The translations under genes and the position numbers were made by a program. The notes below the pieces were generated by a model. That model made no database searches and was not told the origin of the DNA. It worked only from the letters and a program-made list of their open reading frames with translations. This document shows, piece by piece, positions 35,201-47,723 of a stretch of 64,000 nt of DNA. Numbering within the stretch: the first letter of the stretch is position 1; each line of letters starts with the position of its first letter. This stretch comes from Sindora glabra (lineage: Eukaryota > Streptophyta > Magnoliopsida > Fabales > Fabaceae), in assembly GCA_020226215.1 (NCBI GenBank), contig CM035227.1:22261866-22325865 (forward strand). The letters run 5' to 3'.

Positions 35201-38026
35201 CCAACAGATGAAAATTGAAAATCGAAGCAGTCAGGTATAATATAACTCTTGATGCTTTGACAAATTTGGGCTTTGCTCTTTGGTAACTTCATATGTCATC
35301 ACTGATTGCTGGGTAGAGCTGTTAACCATTTTTTTGCCCTTTTTTTCCTCTTTCAATTGCTGATAACTTGTCATATAGCCATATAACTCTGCATGTGAAG
35401 TGTTTTATTTGTCTGCTCTATTTAACTTTTTATATTTCTAGGGTAGCTTGTGTGACCAATTTGCAGTTACCCTAAGGATTCAATATTCCTGCACATTTCT
35501 TTATAATCAAATTAGTTTTCTTTCTCTCTACGTGATTTTCTCGATTTTTTTTTTTTTGTAGTCATAATTTGCATGTAATATTGGGGACAGGATTCTTTGA
35601 AACATGGCCATAAGGAAGAATGCAGCGACTTTAACGGTACGTCTCGGGGAGAAATCTTTACAACCCCATGTTTTAAGGCAGCTCCCAGTGCTTTTGTTGG
35701 CCGGCGATCAACTTATTCAACCCAGCCAGATTTTAGCCCTCTTCCAGATGCTTTCAGCAATGTAGCTGATGAAGATATGTGGTTGAAAATGAACAAAGGT
35801 TATGTAGCTGACCTTGATTCAATTCAAAGTTCTCCTGCTCGGAAAGTCCAATCATTCCCAACTAGTGAGATAACTCCTGTACGTCTATATTTCATCTTTG
35901 GTTTTCTACGTTGATTTTCTCTTTAATATGACATATATGCTTTTGTTTCTGTTTGTTGGTTTGATTTGGCTTATTTTTCAGCGATGTTTAAGTGGAACGT
36001 ATGAAGAGGAGGTTCAAAAATTGAGGAGACAATTGGAACTCGCAAATGAAAGGATAAACGAACTTGAGGTTGCTATATAATTTAAGTTTCACTATTGTCG
36101 AAGAAATCACTCATATTTGTTCAAACTGGGTTAATTGATGGCTGTGTTGATGCATTATGCCTCCTCCAGAGAAAGAACTCAGAGCATATAGTATTAAACA
36201 AGCAATTGATGGCAGAGACAACTGAACTTAAGCAAGAAGCAAGAGTAACCCGAGAAATTCCTCAGAGGTTATCAGAATCTGTGGAAATGTTCAGAGAAAG
36301 CTTTCAGGAGGTTTTGTCAGCAACTCAGGTCGAATTTATGCACCATATCAGCTTCTGTTAACCTTCATTTTCTCCCATTATCTCAAACAGTAAATTAATA
36401 TTCTTACGTGTTCAAACAGAGACTTGTTCCTGATGGCAAAGCATCAACTGCCAAAGTGTTATCAACCATGGGGGAAATTGGTGCACATCTATTTACAACC
36501 TTGGAAGCTCATTTTACTATGGACATGGATGAAGAAAGGTCTTCCAATGGAAATAATGCTTCAATCCAAGAACAACGGAAAGCTTTTCATGAGAGACTTA
36601 ACATTATAATTACATCGTTGGGAAGCACAGTTACGGAGAATGAACAAGATAGGAGTCTTTTGTGCAGCTGGGAATACAAGGTAGATGTCTGGCCACAAAT
36701 ATCGAGATATCTATCATCAGTCATATTTTTATTCTGTGTCTTATTTTTAGGATATCTTGTGTCCTTTTTCAGAATTTTGATGTTCTAAATATTCGTGTCA
36801 TATAATAATAATTGAAGCTTTTGCTGAAATTTGTGGAATAACTGAGATTGAGCAAATAATTATAAAATCATGGAAGCTTTTTCACATATGTTATCTTGTT
36901 TGTCAGATAAGTTATAACTGCTGTAACAGACAATTCGTGCAAATTGATGACTAATTAGGCATCTCGTGTATTCCCCTTCTTGATCTTCAAAGTAGACAAA
37001 AGCTTTTACAATTTCGGAAAAAAAATTCATATATTCATAATGGGGTGTTTCTCTATAAGAACTTACTGGAAATATTATAAGATTTTACTTTATGCATTGT
37101 TACAGCTCTTGCAAGGTTTCACTTGATGCGCGCTGTGTGTTGTCTTGTTTACATCCAAAACAACTGCCATAATCACAGTGAACTCATTCAAATTGAAATC
37201 GTACGTGCAAGTTGCTGTTCAGAATTTCTTTTGGGTAAAAGAATATAAATAATCAGGGAAATCACTAGATATAATTAGTGTTATCATCTTGCATTCAGTT
37301 TTTTGTAGTATGAACCAATGGAAAGAGCAACTATAAGCGAGTTTGTCTTGTTTTTATTGTTGAACCATAGCTCAGAGGGTAAAGATTCATGCAGAAGGAA
37401 GCTATATATTGAATTAGAATCTAGTCTCTAGTGTGATCTCCCCAGTGTATGCACTGTTGCACTCAATTTCATAAACAGATTAGCAAATCTTTAGAGGAGC
37501 CTGAATTCTATTTATAGCATGAGCATTGAGACAAAGCATTGTAGGTTATTCTTATTTTGAACTAATTTTTGTGACAAAGGGCTCTGATTTGGGAGGAGAA
37601 ACTGCTTTTTCAACTGAGAAATTGAGCAGTGAACTCAACTCTATCAAAGAAAGGTACAATGGCCTAGAGAAAGAGTTAAATTCCAGTAACTGCCTTCTGG
37701 AAGCTTCGAAAGATAGATATAACAGCTTGGAAAAGGAGCTTCTGCGTTTGAAAGAGGAAAGGGATTCTTTGCTCCAGATGATCTCAGAATCATCTCAGAG
37801 ACTCGAAAATGTTTCGAGCCAAAAGGAAAATGCTTTGAAGGACTTGAATTCTGAAGTGCAGAGAAGGAAAAATCTAGAAGGAGAGATTAAGCAGTTCAGT
37901 GCGGCTTTTGCTTGCCGTCAGAGGTCACTGCTGTCCTTCCATAGTGAGTTTAAGACCAAACTTGAGGAATTGAGAACCAGAGTTCAATACCAGTGCCCAA
38001 ATCTCTTGGGTTTCAGGACAAGATAA
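32284..38026 (+). CDS. KIN7N: Kinesin-7 family motor protein, KIN-7N (CENP-E-like) type
   Basis: Microtubule motor of the plant kinesin-7 group. Spliced exons: 32284-32428, 32535-32624, 32692-32810, 32887-33000, 33090-33171, 33255-33322, 33416-33493, 33654-33796, 33870-33972, 34063-34143, 34805-34873, 34942-35001, 35118-35234, 35591-35878, 35982-36068, 36170-36328, 36420-36680, 37580-38026. They total 2511 nt, 836 residues plus stop, in one continuous frame. The N-terminal motor (about 1-335) has the P-loop GQTSSGKT (85-92), switch I NARSSRSH (194-201), switch II LVDLAGSE (234-241) and HIPYRDSKLTRIL (282-294). ASRAKRITN ends the motor. Long coiled coils follow. Length and start (MEKICVAVRVRPP) match Arabidopsis KIN-7N (about 820 residues). 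Intron 12 uses a GC donor. The 899-bp last intron could hide a small exon, but none is required by the frame. Expected role: microtubule transport in dividing cells. Confidence 0.93.
33827..33849 (+). repeat. Partial copy of an exon end inside kinesin intron 8
   Basis: Bases 33763-33785, at the 3' end of exon 8, recur in intron 8 with a single mismatch (c to t), 64 bp downstream. The copied part encodes INKLSDG in the exon. The intron copy lacks the downstream splice donor context. Confidence 0.85.
35002..35117 (+). other. GC-AG intron of the kinesin gene
   Basis: The upstream exon must end at AAG (35001) and the next begin at TAT (35118) to keep the frame and the family sequence LLK-YELERE. 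The intron therefore starts gcaggt and ends ttag. The next possible GT, four bases later, would break the frame and give a stop at once. Confidence 0.85.
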
Positions 38027-39553
38027 GTTTGTAGGAAGCTGTTATCTTCAGCCTTCTGTTTCTCATGTACTTTTAGACTTAACTCACATGCTGTAATTGA
38101 TTATACACTTGACTTTAGCTAGTTTCCACAATCGAGTTTGGTCATTGCATTGTTTATTAGGATCTAACTCTTGAGGAAGTTGAACTTGATGATTGTACCT
38201 ACGTTTATGTTGATAGTAGGCCTTTACGATGCATGTTTGGTGCATTGTTTTCTCGATTAGTTAACCTTTTGTCCTGTGACTATATACCTAAGGTCCCAAG
38301 GAGCACCAATTTTGTTTGATTATTTATATTTTGCTTCTTAAGAACATGAGGAATCGTCCAAGAGGACTTTGTTTTCTCCATGTTTGGAGCTTCAGTAAAA
38401 CAAGATAAACTCGCAGCAGCAACTATGCATGGTTGGTTCCAATTAAGGATGATGGACATACGTGTCAAGGCTTCTAACCCATGTTGATTTTAGTGACACG
38501 ACGGACACCACTTGTTACAATATCAGAATAGATATGCAGACACCTGCTACTCACGATATCAGAAATCTACGCGTGGAATGAGATGAAAACAATGATGCTT
38601 TTCTCTTTATGGGAACATTGGGGCGTCTTTATGTCGATTAAAGCCAAAGCTGCTGAATTGATTTAACAGAAGCGAGAGAAAGTTATGTCATATTTCTCTA
38701 GATTTTTGCATAGAGGCAGGTCAATGAACCTCCACCATAGAAAGTGCAAGAACCAAGTATTACTTATGACAAAAAGAAAAAAAATAGTCGTTTCTCGTGA
38801 TTGAATCATTTATTCTTAAAATTGAAAAGATACTCGCACTAGGTTACATAACTTCGTATAAGCAGTATTCTCCTTAAAATGATGGTTTCCTTTCAGTAAA
38901 ACGTAAATGTACGAACACAGCATGTTTCTGCTTAAGTGGGGTCCAATAAATCAATCTTCACATGCCCATAATGCAGGAAATCATGCAATAAGCTTGGATT
39001 GCATGCAGAGGATGCGAGGATTGGTGTTTTTTTCAGTTATGAGATTCCTATGTTTTGTCAGTAATTCCCCCTTTGAGTCCATTCAAATAAGTTAATTTAT
39101 GCAGAGCTTAACAAATTCATAAAAATTTAATATTTTTATAATTTTCTATTAGATTTGAATACCACGCGAATCTTGTCAATGGTGGGTGGTTGAATTGTAT
39201 TTTGAAATATTAAATATAAATTAAATTTAATTATTGCCTACAATCAAGGTGCCATTCTAATCAAATGAAATCCTCTTGATCCGGATCATTTAAAAAGATT
39301 GACCCGTATAATAGAACTATTGGAAGTACCTTTCCACATTTCATTTTCTTCTCTTTCCCACCTGTGAGTGGAGTTGTTAAACTAAAATGTCGTTTCCTAC
39401 AGCATTTGCCATTTCATCTTCTATGTTCCCACCACAACTTTAGCAATTATTTCTAACCAATTTATGCTTCTCTCTCCTCAATTATGTGGTATTATACTTA
39501 AGCGGTTGAAGGCCTTTCAAGTTTTTTTTTTTCTTTTTTTCAAGGGAAAATTC
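38027..39553. other. Kinesin 3' region and intergenic DNA
   Basis: The first few hundred bases are probably 3' untranslated sequence. The part 38280-39100 has moderate GC but only short frames (38280-38468 and 38907-39095) with no family motif. No gene is supported. Confidence 0.45.
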
Positions 39554-39740
39554 TTGTATAATCCAATTATAATATCCATTAAATGAAGAACAACTATTAA
39601 CTTCATTATTCAATTTTCAGTTTCATGGAGCATATAAAAATTAAAAAAATAATTTTTTAATTTTTAAGATATTAAAAATTATAAAAATTGATAATTATCT
39701 TTCCTTTATTACATATGACTAAAAATATGTACTATAATTG
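39554..39740. repeat. Fold-back MITE-like repeat, copy 1
   Basis: It shares order and sequence with 57608-57789: ttgtata at the left edge, aactattaa, an A/T core with ataattttttaatttttaa and atattaaaaattataaaaat, then ttattacatatgact and ctataa on the right. The ends are roughly complementary to each other, which suggests a small palindromic element. Confidence 0.5.
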
Positions 39741-42034
39741 GAGCATATAATAATTTTTTTCTAGACATCAAGTGGCAATCACTCAGGAATAGAACATTAA
39801 TACATTTTTTCCAATAAAAAATATCTTTCAAATTTGAATCCTATAATTAATAAGTAAAATACCTTTAGGATTATATATGTTTTTTACTGAGTCAACGTTT
39901 TATTAGTGGCTTTGAATGTTTTATATCGTTTGTTTAAGGTTAATGCAAAGACAATAAATAATTTTAATTTTAGGAGAGATAAATTATAATTTATTAATAT
40001 ATTCTCTAAAAGTCAATTGATAAATAAAGTTGTTGAACATTTTTTTAAATAATAAAAATAATATTTGAAAAAATATAATAAATACAATTTTAATTTCCTA
40101 ATACAATAAATAAAAAGGAATAATTTTTTTTTTCTAAAACAACACTTAAAAAAATGGATGAACTATTTTTTTTGGACCAACGTTTTATTAGTGGCTCTGA
40201 ATGTTTTACATCTTACACTAATTAATCAAATTATACAAAAAGTTAAGTGTCCAAAGTAATCCTTATTTTCGGTGTTTCTGTCAAGCTTTTAGCATACTGA
40301 AATAAACACTTATGTATCATGCTATTGAAGAGCATCCACTAACTTTTTCCATTAATTAAAAAATTAGTATAATCTCACTTCTTTTAAGATGAAATGCGAG
40401 AGAAAGAGTAATGGCATCCTAAGTCATAAAAGCATATCTAAACGGATAATATTTTCTTGAGTTAACCTTCCGTAAAAATGAAAAATATTTTAAATTTTTA
40501 ATTAAAAGCTTCAACTTTTATGTAAAAATGAAAAATATTTTGGATTTTTTAACAGAACTTTAAATGACATAATTGCAATTTTTAAATACTTATTGCATGC
40601 AAAATTTATGCATATTTGTAACAAAAAAATTAATATTTTTTTTGGAAAATTACAACTTTGATGACTTTTCCATGTCAAAGCATAAACCTGTTTCTTTTAG
40701 TAAAAATTAAAAAAATCCAAGTTATCATTTTATTTAGGACAAATTACACACACTGTTTCTAAAATTTAATCTAATTACATTTTCATCTAAATAATTTTCA
40801 CACACGCACACATATAATCATCTCTCATATTCTTTTACTTTAAATTCACACTCCCCTTCTCTGGAATACAAAAATAAAAGAAAAATAAATTTAATTACCT
40901 CAAACCTCTGAAAAAACAAAGATGCTGTGTTTACACCTAAATTGGACGCGGGTTTTCTCACCTTCAAATGAAGTTTGAAGGGCCGTTTGGATATGTTTTG
41001 ATTTAAAAAAAAAATTCATTTTCAAATTAAAGGGAAATAAAGAATAAAAAAATGAGTGGTAAAGTAAATAAGAGAACATTTTATTTAATTATAAAATTAT
41101 CATAAAAATTAAAAGATACTTAAAATTATTTTAATTTTTTTATTTTTAAGTCACATGTTTAAATTTAAGATTACAATTTTTACAAATAAACTATAAGAAT
41201 AATTAATAAAGAAGGATTTTCATTTTTATTTTTTAAATATATTGAGAGCACAAAAGGGGCAGCTGATGGGTGGACTGGGCATTTTGGGAGACGACAAAAA
41301 TCATTCAATAAGGTAAAAAATTCACATTCAGATTGTCTCTCGAATCTTGAGTCCCTTCTTCAAATCAGCTTATATACTACTATGAGTGCTCTTTATAAAT
41401 ATGACAAAAACATAAGGGACCATTTTCATTTTCATTTTATATATTAGAAAGCGAGAGAAAGAGTGATGATCCCCAAATATACATAACCTGCCATATAATA
41501 CAGTCGATTAAAGTTTGAATCCCAGATTTTGATGTGAATGAAATTTTGTAAGTTTTCAGCCCACAAGGGACAGCCAGTTAAATCCAAATAAGATTGGGAC
41601 TGCTTCAATAAATTCGCAAGTTTCCTGTCTTTCTATTTCTTTGTAATGTCCCAACCTGACAGATAACCTTGTCTATCTGTATTAATTTCTCTGCACATCA
41701 TCATGTCTTTTCTCATCAATTTACAATTTTCAATATGACACCTTAGGAAGAAAAGATCATAATCATTAGAGTCCACCTCCTAACGACCACTCTACCATCA
41801 ACTTAGTCCAATGTATTAGGTTCTTCTGTGAAAATAAATGGTAGAAATGTAAATATATAAGTCAGAAAAATGAAATTATTTTTTATATTTAGTTAAAACT
41901 TAAAAATCTTTTATTTAAATAAATTACTTTATATTTCTGGATTCCCTCGTTTAACTACCTAAAATTGCCAGCCAGAACTTCCATTCCTTTCCCATATACT
42001 CCAATTTGGAGTCCTAGAAATCAGTTCCCTCGTG
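39741..42034. other. Intergenic DNA and promoter side of the DUF4378-like gene
   Basis: AT-rich; a short phrase (acgttttattagtggctytgaatgtttta in pieces) occurs at 39895 and 40182, indicating a local duplication. From about 41,260 the composition becomes more gene-like, and the last 100 bases before 42035 are probably 5' leader. Confidence 0.4.
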
Positions 42035-44081
42035 ATGGCTTCAGGTTCCCGTACAACATCAGGCACACAGAAAAGACTTGCAGAGTTTCTAAATGAGCCG
42101 CAAGAGCCTTTCATCCTGGAGGTCTACCTTCTAGAAAACGGGTTTTCTGAAAAATGGAGGTTGGATCGAAATCGAAACGGTGAATCCAGCCATGCAGATT
42201 CAAGCAAGTTGAAGCGATCGGCGAGTTATGGTTCAAACAACAGAAAATCTGACCCCGCTTTCGCCAAAATTCTTACCGCTGTCTGTAAAAAGCTTGTTTT
42301 CTACAACGAAAGTAAAACAAGGAGGGATTCTGAAGATAGAAATGAAGATGGGGGTGTTGCTGGTTCGGGTAGGGTTGGCCAAACGAAGCGTTTTTCATCT
42401 GCTTGCAGTTCCACTGTGTTTCATTCGTGTTCTGAGATTGATGAAGAGGAAGCTTCCGGATCGTCACATAAGGATCAATCTTCGTTTTCTTCGGAGACTT
42501 GGAATGCATGCAATATCAAAGTACCGAGGTACGAACTCAGGATTCTGATTTATTCTTGTTCAGCTGAAACTTGAGTAGCTATGAAAAATTATTGACTAGT
42601 TCATTTACTGATCTTACAACAAAGCCAACAGGCTGCTAAGAATGAAGAGCGCCGCCGGAGACGCATAGAAGATAGTCTTCTTTCGCTGGCCAAGATACCA
42701 CCACGCAGATTTTTACTCTCTCAAAATGGTGAGTGTTTGTCAAGGAACACAGTGAGGATTTAAATTTAATTTATTGTTATTGTGAATTAATTTTATATTA
42801 CCATTTGATTTATTAAAAAATTATTATAAATTTTTATTATTAATAAAAAATTTTAATTATTTGGATAATATTACGGAAAGTTTCAAAATATTTCACATTG
42901 AATTGTGATTTTTTAATATTAAAATAAATAAATTAAAATTAAAAACATAAAATTTAATGTATTAAAAGTAATTGAATAATAAAAATATTTAATTTCTCAA
43001 AAGATTAAACCTCCCATAATATTATTTTAATTATTATTTTTTTAATAATATATTATTTTTATATTTATGAATATTGTAAACTATTTTACGTTAATAATAT
43101 ATCAAATTTGAACTTATATAGTAATCGTAGAGAATGCGGTAAAAAAACACATTTCTATTTTGCTACCATGACAAATGAATTTCATAATTCAAAGTATACA
43201 ATTGACATGTGTTGCCCGAAAAACAATCAGAGCTTAATATAGTAGAGTCCTTGCATGTCATGCCCTAGAGTCATACAAGTATCTAAGAAATTTAAACAGT
43301 TGCAAATCTTTTGCAATCGTATTTAATACCGTCACCGTACCGAATGTTATATTCTACAAACTACAACTACAATTACCCTTTAATCTAAGGGGCCATGCGA
43401 GAGGAGGGATTAGAAATGTAATAAAATCATTGATGAAAGTTAGCTTTAATTTTAGGGATAAACTCAGATTTTCCTTTTTACAAGTTTTCTTAATTCTCTG
43501 AGTGCGTTCTAAGATCATGTCAATTTCTTTTGCTAGATGAAACAATGAATCAAAATGGGAGAATGGAACAAAGAATAAGGAGTTGCGGTGTTCTTCTGCC
43601 AAAGAAAATCACAGAGGACTCGCTATTATCAGCAGCTCTCTGGGGATTCCTAATTCAGTCAGCTAAAAAGGAGAAATGCAGTATGGAATTGAGGGAGCTT
43701 CTGGGGCCAAACGTTTCTCAAATATTGAAATCTAAGAGGGTACTGCAGAAGAAAAGGCAGCTCTTATTTGACTGCGTGAGAGAGATTATGGTGAAACCGC
43801 CACGAAAAGAGAACGGACAGCAATTTTACAAGCACTTGCTAGGACCAGAAGAGCTGATCAAGATTATTTGTGAGAAGACGAAGGAATGGGGTCGACAAGC
43901 TGGAGATGAGACCAATCTATCGTACTTGCTGACTTTGGATTACTTGAATTCAGTCAAAGAATGGTGTGATTATGAGCCACATATAAAGGATATTTGTGTA
44001 GGGATTGCTGATGCAATTTTGGAAAGCATAAACAATGAAATTGTATCAGAATTGGCTGGTCTTTTTGCCACAGATATATGA
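42035..44081 (+). CDS. Plant DUF4378-like protein, unknown function
   Basis: Exons 42035-42528, 42625-42728 and 43537-44081 join in frame to 1143 nt (380 residues). The start context is cgtgATGGC. The N-terminal part has KRLAEFLNEPQEPFILEVYL and a Ser/Arg-rich linker with an acidic stretch (CSEIDEEEASGSS). The second exon gives EERRRRRIEDSLLSLAKIPP. The C-terminal region has KKRQLLFDCVREIMV, WGRQAGDE and an ADAILESINNEIVSELAGLF tail, the pattern of the DUF4378 domain found in TRM-like and other plant proteins. For the first junction I chose the acceptor at 42624, because the nearer cag acceptor (42631) puts a stop in frame. Intron 2 is 808 bp of AT-rich DNA. Many DUF4378 proteins interact with microtubule or preprophase band factors, but nothing here proves that for this one. 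Confidence 0.75.
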
Positions 44082-45657
44082 ACAACCTGGTTGTAGTTGC
44101 CCGTACAGGTTTCTACTTTTGTTAATACTTTTTCATAACAAAATAATTCATTTGTTCGGTTCAACCATCACTTGTCCTTGCATTTTTGTGGTAGCTATAC
44201 CACAATAATTTATATTAAAAATGAGATTTAAAACTAAATTTTAAAAAATTATTATTAGATATAAAATAATGAAATAAATTTATAAAATTTAATTAAATAA
44301 ATATTTATAAAAAAAACTTAAATTTTAAATTTTATTTCCAATATTTATAGACAAATTAATTCACAATACCAAAGTCATTAGGTCTTGTAATTAATAGAAC
44401 GTTTGATATTTTAGGACAAGCAATAAATTAAAGATGAACTTGATTAAACTCTGCACACCAATATAAATTAAATAATGATGGTTATCTTCCGGATATAGAC
44501 ATTTAATGGACATTATGGCACATTATGCAAAGGAGACGTCGGGTGTTCCCCCTCTTTTCTCAAAGCATTTAAAGGGAAAGTTACCGCCATGGCCCCTCCC
44601 ACGCATCCCATCCCCATGTATATCAACCGATTTCACATTTCAGAAAGTTACGTTTTCAAGTGGAGACAACATCATGGTGCTGGTCTACATGGTCCTCCTC
44701 GACGAAGCCCACGTCAACATTTACCTCCTCAATGCAGGAAAGTTGTGTAACATTGTATGTACGTACATTAATTTTTTGTCGTTCTCTTTGTTATTTTCCA
44801 AAAAGTTTTTGCGCTCATTTGTTTTATCATTGAAAACCATCTTTTATAAAAAATAAATAAATTATAAAATATTAATATCGTAGAAATTATTATATTTATT
44901 TAATATTAAGTGTGACGTATATGATAAAAACATTTTAAATAAGAAGTTATCTTTTCCAATTACTATATTATTAAACATTATAATTTTTTAATTAAAATAT
45001 ACAAATAATACATTACTTTTTTATTTTATATAAATAAGTGAGATTTTTAATAAAAAAATATTTTCTGCCGGAGGAGAAAGATTTTTTTTTTTTTTAATTA
45101 TGAGGTTCTACAAGCTTATCCCAACAAGAGACAAGGGAGGATGGTATGAAGAATTGCTACCGCTATGCTGTGTTCTGTTATATACAAATATCCAATTGAG
45201 TGAACAGAACACGTAAAACCATTGCATATTTCTGTGCAAAAAATGGTATTTTTACGCTTACATTATTATTTACACTTTTTTTTTTAAAATTAATTATTGT
45301 TATTATAATTAATATTTAAAAAAATTATGCTAGATACAGAGAAACGGAAGTGTAAAAATAACACCATTGTATCAGACAGTAAGGGCTCATTCTTATTTGG
45401 TCACATCAGCCGCACAAAATAACAGATTTCGAGAAAAATGGATAAGAATTTACCCCATTTGCCACAGTCATACATTAGTGGTTCACAAATGTCCCTCGAT
45501 GAACGAGGAAGATTAGATATGCAAAATGAAAGAAAGTCTAACTTAACCATGAATCTGTTGTTTCTGCTTTCCTAAGTATTGCATTTAACATAACATGGTT
45601 CAAACTTGATGACGATATTGTGGTTTTTCACATCAACAAGTAAGTGCGTTGCTAATG
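44082..45657. other. Intergenic DNA with one unassigned open frame
   Basis: A 116-residue frame on the plus strand (44506-44856) has a proline-rich first half (KLPPWPLPRIPSPC) in a region of raised GC, 44550-44740. Its second half turns into low-complexity AT-rich sequence. I recognise no family; it may be an old gene fragment or chance. The rest is AT-rich. Confidence 0.35.
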
Positions 45658-46083
45658 CTAAACTATGCTGCTAACATCACAGGAGTGCTTGCATGAAAAG
45701 ATGTCCCTGCACTTGTTGATCATAGATCCAGTACGGCCTTTTCTAGGAGTGGTGGAGCTTTTAAGCGAGCAAGGGGTTCTGGTGCAGTTGTTGTAAGCCT
45801 CCATGAAAGGATCTCGTCCTTTCCGACTGTCCTTCCTCAGAGAAGTAATTCTCAGCAAAGAAGGCTGAACTGAACATGCAAAAATGGGGCTCTGCCCTTC
45901 TCTCACACTGTGATTGCTAATTGCAAATAAGCAAGGAGGCGGCTGCAGCGCTAAACCATTGTGCATTGTGGTGGCTTTGTTGAAGGATTCACTTCTGACC
46001 TTTGAGACTCCAGGCTTGTGTTCCCATGAGAAGGGAACGTTGATTTCCTTACACACAAAACTGCTGTGACTTGTCATCTGCAT
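45658..46083 (-). CDS. Small plant protein with VPFSWEHKPG motif (DUF688-like)
   Basis: Single-exon frame of 141 residues. It starts MQMTSHSSFVCKEINVPFSW and continues EHKPGVSK. The VPFSWE.KPG.SK motif near the N terminus, a proline-rich LQPPPC segment, and RDPFMEAYNNCTR in the second half are features of a plant-specific group annotated as DUF688 or hypothetical proteins. No signal peptide or membrane segment is visible, and the sequence is basic and Ser/Thr-rich. A TATA-like box lies about 65 bases upstream. The function of the family is not established. An additional upstream exon cannot be excluded. Confidence 0.65.
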   Translation of the reverse strand: MQMTSHSSFVCKEINVPFSWEHKPGVSKVRSESFNKATTMHNGLALQPPPCLFAISNHSVREGQSPIFACSVQPSLLRITSLRKDSRKGRDPFMEAYNNCTRTPCSLKSSTTPRKGRTGSMINKCRDIFSCKHSCDVSSIV

Positions 46084-46147
46084 ATCAAACGGAAGAGCTG
46101 ATTGTGGATTGCAAATGATGCAAATAAGTCTGCTCCTTAAAATCTTG

Positions 46148-46155
46148 TTATAAAG
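46148..46155 (-). promoter_or_regulatory. Possible TATA box of the small VPFSWEHKPG gene
   Basis: On the minus strand the sequence reads ctttataac, about 65-70 bases before the ATG, in a sensible place for a core promoter. Confidence 0.3.
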
Positions 46156-46159
46156 GAGG

Positions 46160-47270
46160 CAGGCTCACGAGTTTCATGATTTATAACGTCTAAATAATAT
46201 AAATTCTGGCGAAAAAGGAGTTAGCTTGTAGTTTAATTCATTGAGCAATGATAAACAAGCAAGGAAGAACTCATGGAATTTCCCGTAAGTTCACGTCATG
46301 TGTCAAATGAGACCATCAAAGTGGCTGAAATGATATGCATAAATCCCATCTCCCTTCTTTTTTATTGTGTTTTCTGGGCTAATTTTCCCCCAAAATACGC
46401 CATCAAAAAGTCCTTTCAGCTTTTTGCTTTTGGTTCTTCCCCAAGAATGCAGTCCTTGTGACTCATGACATGTTTTTTATTCGTCGTTAGGAAAGTTTTG
46501 ATTTAAAAAAATCATTCATTTTCAATCATCTTCACTATTTTTGTCGTTATAAATCACCGGGTGAAAGGGACTCGATAGATTTCAGATTTGGATAATATCG
46601 AGAAAGTATTAAGCGACAAACATTACAAGTGACAATAAATGAAAAGGGAGATAGGGTATCGAGAAGGTATTCTTTGGATGGGAGGGGCAAGTGGAAAAAA
46701 AAACGATAAATAAAAGGAAAATGTTATGGGTCTGGAAAATAAATTTCGAATTTTTTACAAAAAATTTATATCTATTAGATTAAGGTTTATAATTTTTTCC
46801 ACCATCATATATTTAGTGATAATGTTTCACTTTTTATTTAAAATTTAATTTAAAATTTTTATTTTCGGTGTATATAAGATTAATTGAAAAAGGTGAGCGA
46901 CGAATAAATGAAAAAGTAATTTTTTAACTTTTATTCCACAAAAAAAGGGAAAAAAAATGTTGAAGACCATTTCCTTATGTTTGGTTTGGTTGAAAAGTTA
47001 AAAAAAAAGAAAGAAAGAAAAGTTAAGATTCTTCAACTCAAATGATTTGGTATCTTTTGAAAATTTTATATTTTTTATTATATTTATCATTTAATTCTTA
47101 ATATATATATATATATATATATATGTTTAATAATTTAACTATTCTTAAGATAAAAAAATAAAAATATTAATCTGTGATCATCCCTCCACAGTTGATTTCG
47201 GGTTCTCAGTCCCAAGAAAAGAAGAATCGTCCATTATAATCTGCAGTCTCGCAGGGGCCATACGTTGGAC
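46160..47270. other. Intergenic DNA
   Basis: No supported gene. The frame 46273-46461 is hydrophobic and aromatic without family similarity. A (TA)n tract lies at about 47102-47124. Confidence 0.4.
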
Positions 47271-47276
47271 TCAAGG

Positions 47277-47440
47277 TTAGGCCCACATAACTAGCCCAGT
47301 AAGTATTTGGGCCCAAGTAAAGGACTGGAAGAAAAGCCCCGGATATCAAGGTACGCGTACTTTGAGGCGTGGAAGGGGGAGGCGGCTAGGGTTAGGAGGC
47401 GAAGCGCGTGATTGTAAACGTGGTTCTCTGGCTTTAAATA
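47277..47440 (+). promoter_or_regulatory. Orphan promoter: site II motifs, telo-box and TATA box
   Basis: Within 165 bp on the plus strand lie ttaggcccaca (47277), ttgggcccaag (about 47307-47317), the telo-box tagggttag (47387-47395) and a TATA-like tttaaata (47433-47440). Site II (TGGGCY/RGCCCA) together with a telo-box is the known signature of plant promoters for ribosomal proteins, other growth genes and snoRNA clusters. The local GC content is far above the surroundings, and a GC-rich leader-like stretch follows (47460-47510). No matching coding sequence was found downstream on this strand. Confidence 0.55.
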
Positions 47441-47623
47441 TCATTCGAAGTTAGCATTTTAGGGACGAAGGAATTGCCTCCGCGGCGGCGTTCTCACTCG
47501 ATCAGTTCCTGTCTGCACTTTTCTAACTGGATTACGGTGGTGGCTTGATATTGCGATTTTGTGGCTTCTTTTTTTTTTTTTTTTTGTTTTATACTATCAT
47601 GCAAAAACAAATTGCATTATAGG

Positions 47624-47723
47624 TGGCTATAGATTTGACTCAATAACTGGAGAAGATTGAAGAAAGTAAGAGGGGTTGGATGCTATGATTATAAAAAATT
47701 CCTCGTTCTGAATGCTATAGCCA
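47624..47723 (+). ncRNA. Candidate small structured RNA downstream of the orphan promoter
   Basis: The ends tggctatag (47624-47632) and ctatagcca (47715-47723) are perfect 9-bp complements that would close a 100-nt fold. A D-box-like ctga (47708-47711) lies just before the 3' stem and a C-prime-like tatgatta inside, which recalls a C/D snoRNA, but no proper C box (RTGATGA) is seen near the 5' stem. It fits the telo-box promoter upstream. This is a weak candidate. Confidence 0.25.

Noticed and set aside
36681..37579. Possible extra exon in the last kinesin intron
   Set aside because: The flanking exons join in frame without it, and no segment with coding character and splice sites was seen.
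42625..42631. Acceptor at ccaacag for exon 2 of the DUF4378-like gene
   Set aside because: Using it gives a premature stop within the exon; the acceptor seven bases upstream keeps the frame.
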